DNA of 42,839 bases from Clostridia bacterium (GTDB taxonomy: Bacteria > Bacillota > Clostridia > Oscillospirales > Acutalibacteraceae): assembly GCA_017432485.1 (NCBI GenBank), contig JAFRJB010000126.1, positions 1 through 42,839 on the forward strand, read 5' to 3'. The notes beneath the pieces are model-generated. The model searched no databases. It was not told the DNA's origin and saw nothing but the letters and a program-made list of their open reading frames with translations. Made by a program: the position numbers and the translations under genes. Position 1 is the stretch's first letter, and every line of letters begins with the position of its first letter. Positions 5,769-13,995 of this stretch are shown here, one piece after another.

Positions 5769-8677
5769 TCTAAGATTTCTTTTTCAAACTGCTCGGCAGG
5801 GAGGGGTTTGGAGAAGTAATAGCCCTGTGCCTGTGCGCAACCCATATTTTTAAGTAGCTGCAGTTGGGTTTCGTTTTCCACGCCTTCGGCAATGACCGGC
5901 ACCTTCAAGTCCTCTGCAATATCCAAAATTAACTCCACGAGTTGAACACCGCGGTGGTTGAGTTTGATGTCTTTGATAAAGGCTCCATCCATTTTCAGTG
6001 CATCAATCGGCATAGAAGAGAGCATATGCAGTGAAGAGTAACCGGAACCGAAGTCATCCATCGCAATCTGAAAGCCCTGTTTGCGCAAATTGCCTACAAT
6101 CGCAATAAATTCTTCCGTGTTTTCGGTATAGGCGGACTCGGTCACTTCCAAAGTCAGCGCATTGTGCGCCAAGTGATTGGTTTCCAGCAGCGCTTCGAGC
6201 GTCACTTCCAATTGCGGGTCAAAGATGTCCACACGTGACAGGTTGATGGAAACCGGCAGCACAGTACCGTATTTGTCGCGCCACTGTGCCACTTGCGCGG
6301 CGGCCTGTGCCCAAACGGCTTTGTCAATTTCGATAATTTGCCCGTTGCGCTCAAACAGAGGGATAAAGTCAATGGGGGCAATCATGCCGTATTTCGGGTG
6401 GTTCCAGCGCACCAAAGCTTCCGCACTGTCGAGCTTTGGCGGGTTGGACTGAATGTCGTATTTCGGTTGATAGTAGACTTCAAACTCATTGTGTTCGAGT
6501 GCGTGGCGCCAGTCATTGAGCAGGCGCTGTTCAAACGCCTCTTTTTTGCGCATGGCATCATCAAACACAATCATGTGCTCTTTATACAGCCCGCGCGCCA
6601 TATTGCAGGCAATGAGCGCCTGCTCGATTTGCTGCTGCGGCTCCATACCCTCTTGCCAGGGCATAATGCCCATGCGCAGGTGAATTCCGGCGCGGGAAGA
6701 AAGCGCATCTAACTTATTTTGTAAGCGCTCATACAGCGCGCGATAATCGGTCATCTGCGGGCAATACATTACAAAGCGGTCGGCTTGCGAGCGGCCGGCG
6801 ATACCGCCGTGTTCATCTAAAAATGCCGCAATTTCACTGCCCAATTCGTGCAGCACGCGGTCGCCGAAGGTGTAGCTGTGAATAGCGTTGATGGAGTGAA
6901 AGCGCTCAATGTTGAGCACAATAGCATCCATCGGTTTTTTCGGGTCTGCCCGGAAGAGGCGGTAAGCATATTCCAAAAAGTAGTTATTGTTGTAAAGCCC
7001 TGTCAGCGAGTCGGTTTGCGTTGCTAAAATCAGCTGTTTGTTGGCAATCGCTTTCTTTTTGGCTTTTGTGTTGTAACGAATGAGAAAAATGATGACCACT
7101 GCTGCAATCAGCAAAATAATTAAAATTGTCAGCCAATTTTGTGCAAAAATATCGCCGATACCGGTTTTCGCGTCTTCCGTAAAGTAGTGGGAGAGCGAAG
7201 CGTTAATGGTAGAGGCGGGAACCGTGCTGTTGATTTTATTAAAAATGGAATAGAGTGTCGCATTGTCGCGGTTGACAGCGAGGCAGTAGTCCATTTCCAC
7301 GCCGGTGGAAACGGAAACCAAGTGGTACTTTTCACAAGTTGATGCGATATTGTTGTAGCGGAAGTTGCTGATAAGCAGGCAGTCTGCCTTACCGTCTGCC
7401 ACCGCGCGCAGGCATTCCTGCGTATCCTTAAAGTAAACGGATTGCCACTCGGGAAAGTGGTCGAGCAGGAACATATCGTAGTTGGGGTTGCCGGCATTGA
7501 CCGCAACGGTAATGCGCTCTTTGTGAGCAAAGCTCTTTTGGTTAGATTCCTGCACAATGGCAGACATATCCGTAGTCATCAGCGGTGCCGTGATTAAGTA
7601 ACCGCCGATTTCGCCGTAGTAGTCGGTTAAATTGGCAGGGAACATACAGTCAGCCTCGCCGTTTTTCACTGCTTCCAGCGCAGCTTCGGAGGTAGGGTAG
7701 GCAACCGCCTCAAAGTCTAAATGTGCATTCTCCAGGCAGTCGGAAGCAACGGCGAGATAGTCTTTTAACGCACCGGTCAATTCTCCCGTTTTCGAATCTT
7801 TGCCGCAGAAAGCAAGGTAATTATCCTGGTAGGCGACGCGGATGGTACCGTGTTTTTGAAGCCACTCTTTTTCCTGTTCACTTAAGAAAACATTGGAAGC
7901 AGCGGTTTGCAGGTATTTGGTGTAAAGCTGTTGATTAAAATAGGGGTTATCATCCTGAATGCGATTCATCGCGGCATTGAGCTGCTGCACTAATTCCGGG
8001 CGCTCTTTGCTCACGGCGAAGTAAAAGCCGGAAGAACCGATTTTGCAAACAGGCACCATACTTTGGGCATCGGCGATGGCATTCAGCGTGACATACATAT
8101 CAATATCGCCGCGCACAAGTGCTGCCATATTTTCACTTTCCGTGCCGGAGAGTTCTTTTAATTGCACTTGCAAATCGTTATTGTTTGCCCAGTTTTGGAA
8201 CAACTCTGCCTGAATGCTGTCAGCGTTGGCGCCGACTTTTTTACCGTTAAGTGTCGAGAGGTTTTGCGCGGAAATATCCGCATTGCCGGGGGTGGTATAG
8301 AGGTAGTATTCTTCCTCGCCCATCGGCAAAGAGGAAAAGTGCATCTGTGCGGCGCGCTCTTTTGTGAAAGAGACATCGCTCAATAAATCAATTTTGCCGT
8401 CTATAAGCATTTGCAGCAACTCCGGCCAGCTGCCTTCAATATATTCGTAGTTCCAGCCGGCGTAGGCTGCGACTTTTTGCTGATACTCGTAGGAATACCC
8501 CGAGCGCCTGCCAAGAGAATCCGTTGTGTTAAACGGCGACTCAAACCAGCCCACACGAACAGTGTTCTCGCCGCCTTTTGCCGCTGCGCTGCCGGCGGGA
8601 AGGAGCAGTAGCGTGAACACTAAAAGCAGTGCAACGGCGGCAAATATTTTGTTGTGAATGCGTTTTGCCTGTTTCAT
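5759..8677 (-). CDS. Membrane c-di-GMP phosphodiesterase with two solute-binding sensor domains (SBP-SBP-TM-degenerate GGDEF-EAL)
   Basis: This 972-residue protein starts with a signal sequence (about 1-33). Two tandem family-3 solute-binding-like domains follow (about 37-270 and 283-505), each opening with a typical strand (TVRVGWFESPF; TIRVAYQDNYLAF), then one membrane span near 518-538. The GGDEF domain is decayed: SQADRF replaces the GGDEF loop, so no synthase activity is expected. The EAL domain keeps EALVRW (about residue 755), DDFGSGYSSL and EGVE, so phosphodiesterase activity is likely. The extracellular part probably senses amino acids or similar small solutes. It lies 9 bp after the next diguanylate cyclase gene, probably in one operon with it. 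Confidence 0.88.
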   Translation of the reverse strand: MKQAKRIHNKIFAAVALLLVFTLLLLPAGSAAAKGGENTVRVGWFESPFNTTDSLGRRSGYSYEYQQKVAAYAGWNYEYIEGSWPELLQMLIDGKIDLLSDVSFTKERAAQMHFSSLPMGEEEYYLYTTPGNADISAQNLSTLNGKKVGANADSIQAELFQNWANNNDLQVQLKELSGTESENMAALVRGDIDMYVTLNAIADAQSMVPVCKIGSSGFYFAVSKERPELVQQLNAAMNRIQDDNPYFNQQLYTKYLQTAASNVFLSEQEKEWLQKHGTIRVAYQDNYLAFCGKDSKTGELTGALKDYLAVASDCLENAHLDFEAVAYPTSEAALEAVKNGEADCMFPANLTDYYGEIGGYLITAPLMTTDMSAIVQESNQKSFAHKERITVAVNAGNPNYDMFLLDHFPEWQSVYFKDTQECLRAVADGKADCLLISNFRYNNIASTCEKYHLVSVSTGVEMDYCLAVNRDNATLYSIFNKINSTVPASTINASLSHYFTEDAKTGIGDIFAQNWLTILIILLIAAVVIIFLIRYNTKAKKKAIANKQLILATQTDSLTGLYNNNYFLEYAYRLFRADPKKPMDAIVLNIERFHSINAIHSYTFGDRVLHELGSEIAAFLDEHGGIAGRSQADRFVMYCPQMTDYRALYERLQNKLDALSSRAGIHLRMGIMPWQEGMEPQQQIEQALIACNMARGLYKEHMIVFDDAMRKKEAFEQRLLNDWRHALEHNEFEVYYQPKYDIQSNPPKLDSAEALVRWNHPKYGMIAPIDFIPLFERNGQIIEIDKAVWAQAAAQVAQWRDKYGTVLPVSINLSRVDIFDPQLEVTLEALLETNHLAHNALTLEVTESAYTENTEEFIAIVGNLRKQGFQIAMDDFGSGYSSLHMLSSMPIDALKMDGAFIKDIKLNHRGVQLVELILDIAEDLKVPVIAEGVENETQLQLLKNMGCAQAQGYYFSKPLPAEQFEKEILEKK

Positions 8678-8686
8678 GGGGTTCTC

Positions 8687-10306
8687 CTATTGCACCGGTA
8701 AAGTGCCTCTTTTGTGCTCATACATCATTTTGTCCGCACGGCGAATCACATCGTTTACACTTTGGTCATGCACCGGGTCGTAGTCGGCAATGCCCATTGC
8801 AAGGTCAACCTTCTCCCAGTCGTTTTCGACAGCCGCGTTACGCTTTTGTGTGTTGTCTTCAAAGCGCCGGATAAGTAACTCGCGGTTTACATAGTCCTCT
8901 CCGCGCAGAATGACGGCAAATTCATCACCGCCGATGCGGAACACGGGGCTGTGCTGGAATACGCGGCAGATTGCTTGGCTTGCCGTTTGCAGGTAAATAT
9001 CGCCCTTTTCGTGACCGTAGGTGTCATTAATCTGTTTGAGGTTATTACAGTCAAAGATACCGATAGCGAAGTCCAGCTGCAGGTCGGCATCATCCTGCTG
9101 CGACTGCATTTGTTCCACGGTTGTCGCAAAAGCACCTTTATTTTTGATGTGGGTAAGCGCATCAATATAAACGCGATTGCTTAAGTCATCAATATGCTCT
9201 TTCATATTGTTGGACATGCGCCGGAAAGTTTTGGTGAGCCTGCCGACTTCATCATCCTTATCATAGGAAAGTTCATAGTCGTAATTACCCTGATCTGCCT
9301 GCTCTGCCGCCTCGGTTAATTGCGTGAGGGGTCTGACAATGCGTCGGCTGTAAAGCAGCGCAATCGCGGTGGAAACTGCCAGCACACCGGCAGCGACAAT
9401 GAGGATATTCCATATCAACTGTTGCCAGTCACCTTCGGCTTCGGAAACAGGGGTAGTGACATTTAAGCGCATGCCGTTGCTTAAGGGCAGCCAAGCCGCT
9501 TCTTTTTCCACTCCCTCAAACTCATAGCGAATAAAGGTGCTTTCGCTGACCAAGCCCTTGGGAATGGTGGGCATTTCATCCTCGCTCAGCTTGGTAACAT
9601 CCAAGCGCGGGTGGTAAAAGAGATTGCCGTCGGCATCGCTCAAAAAAGCGTAACCGTTGCTGTAAAGGCGGATGCTGTCCACCTGTTCTGCCATGGTGGT
9701 ATAATCAATTTCAATACCGACCACGCCCACAAATTGCCCTTTCCAATAAATCGGCTCGTTGTAGGAAATGACTCGCTTATCTAAGTTATCCGTAATATAC
9801 GGCGGCAGCCAAATAGCTTTGCCTTCATATTTGGGCACCGTAAACCACACCAATTGAGAAGTATCCTCCGTATCATAGCGGGTAATATCGGTGACTTTGT
9901 GCTCTACAAAGCCTTCTCCGTCAAGATTGGTGTACCAAAAGCCCTTGACTTTATCGGAAAGAATGGGGTCAATGCGGTAGTAGTAGGTGAGCACGCCGTT
10001 GGTTTTGGCTGCCATTTCATCAAAATATTTACCCACGCGATTCATATGGCGCGCAAGTTGTTCTTCTTCAACACCATCTAAATCCGCTTCCACAAAAGAA
10101 GCAACCTTGCCGACCGATTTTTGCACGCTGTTAAAGTAGTAATCGAGATTTTTTTCTCCCGTTTCACATAACAGCAGCAGTAATTGGTCGGATTTGCGGT
10201 GCTCGTTGCTTCGAATAAAAAATACACTTGTCACAGTGACAATGCTGACGGCTAAGAGAACCACGCCTACGGTCATAAATGTGATTCTGGTGCGTAATGA
10301 GCGCAT
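8687..10306 (-). CDS. Membrane diguanylate cyclase (dCache-HAMP-GGDEF)
   Basis: The 539-residue protein makes c-di-GMP from two GTP. A membrane helix lies at about residues 8-30, followed by a large extracytoplasmic region of dCache type (about 31-275; PIYWKGQFVGVVGIEIDYT is typical), a second membrane helix, a HAMP domain (SRRIVRPLTQLTEAAEQADQ) and a GGDEF domain with intact FRIGGDEFAVIL. No RxxD inhibitory site precedes GGDEF, so product inhibition may be weak. The ATG at 10306 is preferred over a GTG at 10324, because a GAGGAG site lies 10 bp before the ATG and overlaps the GTG. It is the middle gene of a three-gene minus-strand c-di-GMP group. Confidence 0.88.
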   Translation of the reverse strand: MRSLRTRITFMTVGVVLLAVSIVTVTSVFFIRSNEHRKSDQLLLLLCETGEKNLDYYFNSVQKSVGKVASFVEADLDGVEEEQLARHMNRVGKYFDEMAAKTNGVLTYYYRIDPILSDKVKGFWYTNLDGEGFVEHKVTDITRYDTEDTSQLVWFTVPKYEGKAIWLPPYITDNLDKRVISYNEPIYWKGQFVGVVGIEIDYTTMAEQVDSIRLYSNGYAFLSDADGNLFYHPRLDVTKLSEDEMPTIPKGLVSESTFIRYEFEGVEKEAAWLPLSNGMRLNVTTPVSEAEGDWQQLIWNILIVAAGVLAVSTAIALLYSRRIVRPLTQLTEAAEQADQGNYDYELSYDKDDEVGRLTKTFRRMSNNMKEHIDDLSNRVYIDALTHIKNKGAFATTVEQMQSQQDDADLQLDFAIGIFDCNNLKQINDTYGHEKGDIYLQTASQAICRVFQHSPVFRIGGDEFAVILRGEDYVNRELLIRRFEDNTQKRNAAVENDWEKVDLAMGIADYDPVHDQSVNDVIRRADKMMYEHKRGTLPVQ

Positions 10307-10369
10307 AGTTGTTAGTCTCCTCACTATTAAGTATTTGCTTTGTTAGCCTAAATGGTTTTCGTGTTTTTT

Positions 10370-11710
10370 TTATGAAAAACTGTAAGTGTGTTTGCCTTTT
10401 TGCTTGGCGCGGTACATGGCTTCATCGACTTTCACGAGCACATCCTCCGTGCCGGAAACGTCGCTGCCGTGTACAATGCCGATGCTCATGGAAATCGGCG
10501 GCAGGTCTTCTTCGCCAATGCCGAGTTCCGCGTTGATGGCATCCATTTTTGCGGCAAGCATGTCTTTTTCCACAGTGGGCGTGTGGCACATAAAGACCAC
10601 AAATTCATCGCCGCCGATGCGGCAGATGTAATCATCAGGGCGGAAGTTCTTCTTGAGAACCTGCGCTGCTTTTATCAGCGCCTTGTCGCCGATTTCGTGC
10701 CCGTATGTATCATTGATGCCTTTAAAATTATCAATATCAAGTAAGAATAGACAAGTGCTGTCCAGCTCGACAGCCTCGAGAACGGATTCATAGCCGGCGC
10801 GGTTGAGCACACCGGTCAGTTCATCATGAGAGGCTTTAAAATTCAGGCGCTCCAAACTGCGCTGATACATATCGTACATTTTATTGTAACTGCGCACAAG
10901 GTAGCGGAATTCCCGCGCGCCGCTTTCCTGTAGGCGGCTGTTCTTTTTGATTTTTTCGACTGCGCGCAAAATCGGGTGAATGCCCAAGTGGGAAGTCAGC
11001 CAGACCAAAAAGATAACGCCGATTGCCTGCAGCACAATCACACTGCGCACGAGCAGCAATTCTTTACGCAGCGAGTCAAGCGCCGCCGTATCGCTTTCAT
11101 TGACCTCTTTTTCTATTTCATCCAAACTCAAGCGCATATTTTTGCGGATTTGGTTTTTTTGCGCGTAGTATTCGTTGTCGAGCACCATCTCGGTGGCAAG
11201 GCGCATTTTATCCTGTGCGGAAAGTGCTTTATCTTTGGTGGAGAGTTTGACGGATTGCAGCTCCTCCGGGTACTCCGTATAGCCTTTTGCCTCAATGACC
11301 AGGCGCATCGCGTAATATTCGCGGCTCATCAGAGCATTGGAACCGTCAAGCGCATCCTGCAACTTTTGGATAGCTATGGTGCTGTCGGTCTCGGAAGACA
11401 TTTTTTCAATCGCATTTTCGCGGTGCTGCATTTCAAAGGCTTCCTTAAAATATTCGTTTAAAAAGTGCATATCGCCTTCCACTGTAAAGCGCTGCACATT
11501 TTCGGTCAGGTAATCGGAAGCATCCATCAATTCAAGCGCATCTTTACGCAGTTTGATATGTTGCTCGGAGAGTGTGGTGACATCCTGAAATTTGGCAGAC
11601 AGGAAAAAAGTGGAAGCAAACATCAGCGCACCGAGTAAAACAGCACTGATGATCAGCCATATGTAAACCGTGCGCAGGGAAATACCCTTGTGCTCTTTTT
11701 TTGCGGACAT
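10370..11710 (-). CDS. Membrane diguanylate cyclase (four-helix-type sensor, GGDEF with I-site)
   Basis: The 446-residue protein has a membrane helix at about 14-35. A helical extracytoplasmic region follows (about 36-205, rich in charged residues and resembling four-helix-bundle sensor domains), then a second helix at about 208-230, a coiled linker and a GGDEF domain (about 280-445). The motif CRIGGDEFVVFM is intact. RPDD lies five residues upstream, the classical RxxD inhibitory site; the other two cyclases in this cluster lack it. It is the first of three minus-strand genes and is probably transcribed from the promoter at 11774-11802. Confidence 0.86.
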   Translation of the reverse strand: MSAKKEHKGISLRTVYIWLIISAVLLGALMFASTFFLSAKFQDVTTLSEQHIKLRKDALELMDASDYLTENVQRFTVEGDMHFLNEYFKEAFEMQHRENAIEKMSSETDSTIAIQKLQDALDGSNALMSREYYAMRLVIEAKGYTEYPEELQSVKLSTKDKALSAQDKMRLATEMVLDNEYYAQKNQIRKNMRLSLDEIEKEVNESDTAALDSLRKELLLVRSVIVLQAIGVIFLVWLTSHLGIHPILRAVEKIKKNSRLQESGAREFRYLVRSYNKMYDMYQRSLERLNFKASHDELTGVLNRAGYESVLEAVELDSTCLFLLDIDNFKGINDTYGHEIGDKALIKAAQVLKKNFRPDDYICRIGGDEFVVFMCHTPTVEKDMLAAKMDAINAELGIGEEDLPPISMSIGIVHGSDVSGTEDVLVKVDEAMYRAKQKGKHTYSFS

Positions 11711-11730
11711 AGAAAAACCTCTTTTATCTC

Positions 11731-11802
11731 TTGAATGATACTCACATATGTGATAAAATTATAACAATATAGAATTATAACATTATATTATTTAATTTTC
11801 AA
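11731..11802. promoter_or_regulatory. Overlapping opposed promoters between two diguanylate cyclase genes
   Basis: The plus promoter is TTGAAT (11731-11736), 17 bp, TAAAAT (11754-11759). The minus promoter is TTGAAA (11802-11797), 17 bp, TATAAT (11779-11774). Both would start near 11766, so each polymerase footprint covers the other promoter. A perfect palindrome TCACATATGTGA (11742-11753) fills much of the plus spacer and could be an operator. The surrounding sequence is very AT-rich. Confidence 0.5.
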
Positions 11803-11848
11803 TGTTAAATTATATCTATTTTAAAGAAAACAATAGGGGAAGAGGCAT

Positions 11849-13915
11849 ATGTATTATTCGGCAATCAGCATGTTGGCATTGCTCATATTGGTGATTGAAA
11901 ACCACGATGTTTTTTTGCAGCGCAAAGGCGCCTTTGCGCGACCGGTGTGGGGTGTTTACAGAAAATTCCTGTTATCGGTATCCGTATATTATGTCACCGA
12001 TATTCTATGGGGGATATTGGAGTATTTAAAACTGCCGCGCCTGCTCTTTATTGACACATCTGTTTATTTCGTGGCGATGGCGGTCGGTGTCTTTTTCTGG
12101 ACACAGTATTTGGTCACTTATTTAAATGAGAAAAGGCTTTTTGAGCGCATTTTACTCTATTCCGGGCGCATTTTGGCGATTGTCATTGCGCTGTTGGTGG
12201 TTGTTAACATCTTTGTGCCGGTGTTATTTACGGTGGATGCTGCGGGCACCTACAAAGCGCTCACGGGCAGGTACCTTGTTATTACGGGGCAACTGGTGAT
12301 GTTACTGCTTGTTTCCGGCTATGCCGTCAGTGTGCTTGCGCGCCGGCGCAGCGAAAAGAAGCAGCGCTACCGTATGATGGCGTTTTTCGGGCTGATTATG
12401 GCGACTTTCCTGTGTGTGCAGTTGTGGTTCCCCAATCTGCCGCTGTATGCCATCGGCTATTTGCTCGGCACCTGCCTGCTGCACGCAGTGGTTATTTCAG
12501 AGGAGCGCGAAGAATATCGGCAGGATTTGGAAGAAACCAAAAGAATTGTCGAGCTGATGAAAGAGAACGAACAGGCAAAAGCGGCTTACCGCGAAGCGGT
12601 CAGCGCCGGTGCAGTGTATGAAAGCATTGTGCTTATGCTTTCCAAAGACTACTTTGATTTGTACTACATCAATTTAGAAACGAATGATTATATTGAGTAC
12701 GGCTCTAAAATCGAAGACGGTGCTCGCACCGAAGAGAGCCGCGGCACAGATTTCTTCGAGGCAACCAAAAAAGATGCGCTCAAATATGTGTATGAAGAAG
12801 ACCAGCAACTGCTTTTAGAAGCGCTCGACAAAGAAAAACTGCTTGCGGAAATGGAAGAAAACGGCATGCTGCGCATTTATTACCGCCTGATGATTGAGGG
12901 TGAACCGACCTATGTGAGCATGAAGGCGATGCGCGTGACCGGTGATGATAATCACATCATTCTCGGTGTGACCAATGTCGATGCGCAGATGAGAGACCGT
13001 ATGGCGGCAGAGCAGGCAGCCGAGGAGCGCAAAGCCTATGTGCGCCTGAGCGCTTTTAGCCACGATTTATTGGTGGTCTATGTCATAGATACGCAAACGG
13101 ATGAATACACGGAGTTCAGTTCTACTGCGGATTACGCGGAATTCGGCATTGCTAAAAAGGGTGCCGACTTCTTCGGAACCACCTATAAAAACAGCCGGAA
13201 GGCAGTGTATGAGGAAGACCAAAAACTCTTCCAATATATGTTCACCAAAGAAAACATTGCCGAGTCGATTGCCAAAAACGGCATTTTTGTGCTCGACTAT
13301 CGCCTTGTTATTAACGGCGAACCGACCTATATTCGCTTGAAGGCATCGGAAGTGGAAGAAGAAGGCAAAACACTGCTCATTGTCGGCATTGAAAATGTGG
13401 ATAAATACATTCGCCGCGAGAAAAAGCAGGCGTATGACCTCTCCGTTGCCGAAGAAATGGCGCGCAAAGATGCTCTGACCGGTGTCAAAAATAAGCTTTC
13501 TTTTGATGATGCCAAAGGACAACTCAGCGAGCAAATCCAAGCCCGGGAAGATATCAGCTTTGCTATGCTTGTGTGCGATATCAATGACCTCAAAGAAGTC
13601 AACGATACCGAGGGGCACCAAGCCGGTGACCTTTACATTCAAAAGGGCTGTAATTTGATTTGTGATGTCTTCCGCCACAGCCCGGTGTTCCGCATCGGCG
13701 GTGATGAGTTTGCCGTCATCTGCAGTGGGCATGATTACGAGAATATCGATAACCTGCTCGAAGAAATGGATGCGGCAAATAGGCAAAATAAAGCCTGCGG
13801 CGAAGTGCAGGTTGCCTATGGCATGGCGCGCTTTGAACAGGGCGACAGTGTGGAATCTGTCTTTGAGCGGGCAGATAAAAGGATGTATGAGAATAAGGCT
13901 GCATTGAAAGCGTAG
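11849..13915 (+). CDS. Membrane diguanylate cyclase (multi-TM, tandem PAS-like, GGDEF)
   Basis: The 688-residue protein opens with about seven hydrophobic helices (roughly 1-215), an integral-membrane sensor. Two similar PAS-like domains follow (about 258-385 and 405-525). They share the pattern DFF-x-x-x-x-K, then VYEEDQ, then a YRL-x-I-x-GEPTYV/I signature, which indicates an internal duplication. The C-terminal GGDEF domain keeps FRIGGDEFAVIC and lacks the RxxD inhibitory site. The ATG has AGGGGAAGAGG upstream. It is divergent from the minus-strand cyclase group and 80 bp before a PAS-EAL gene, which suggests that synthesis and breakdown are encoded side by side. Confidence 0.86.
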   Translation: MYYSAISMLALLILVIENHDVFLQRKGAFARPVWGVYRKFLLSVSVYYVTDILWGILEYLKLPRLLFIDTSVYFVAMAVGVFFWTQYLVTYLNEKRLFERILLYSGRILAIVIALLVVVNIFVPVLFTVDAAGTYKALTGRYLVITGQLVMLLLVSGYAVSVLARRRSEKKQRYRMMAFFGLIMATFLCVQLWFPNLPLYAIGYLLGTCLLHAVVISEEREEYRQDLEETKRIVELMKENEQAKAAYREAVSAGAVYESIVLMLSKDYFDLYYINLETNDYIEYGSKIEDGARTEESRGTDFFEATKKDALKYVYEEDQQLLLEALDKEKLLAEMEENGMLRIYYRLMIEGEPTYVSMKAMRVTGDDNHIILGVTNVDAQMRDRMAAEQAAEERKAYVRLSAFSHDLLVVYVIDTQTDEYTEFSSTADYAEFGIAKKGADFFGTTYKNSRKAVYEEDQKLFQYMFTKENIAESIAKNGIFVLDYRLVINGEPTYIRLKASEVEEEGKTLLIVGIENVDKYIRREKKQAYDLSVAEEMARKDALTGVKNKLSFDDAKGQLSEQIQAREDISFAMLVCDINDLKEVNDTEGHQAGDLYIQKGCNLICDVFRHSPVFRIGGDEFAVICSGHDYENIDNLLEEMDAANRQNKACGEVQVAYGMARFEQGDSVESVFERADKRMYENKAALKA

Positions 13916-13924
13916 TCACGCTTT

Positions 13925-13978
13925 CAAAGCAGTGTTCAGTGGTCAGTGTTCAGTGTTCAGTGTGCAGTTTTCAGTGAT
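13925..13978. repeat. Heptad repeat array (TTCAGTG family)
   Basis: Tandem CAGTGTT-type units of about 7 bp fill the gap between the two plus-strand c-di-GMP genes. They are the reverse-complement form of the units at 5700-5733. Confidence 0.65.
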
Positions 13979-13995
13979 AAGAACAGGAGCAAAAG

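Noticed and set aside
11700..11850. c-di-GMP riboswitch near the cyclase genes
   Set aside because: The leader is AT-rich with no recognisable GEMM-type core; none was seen in any leader of the c-di-GMP cluster.
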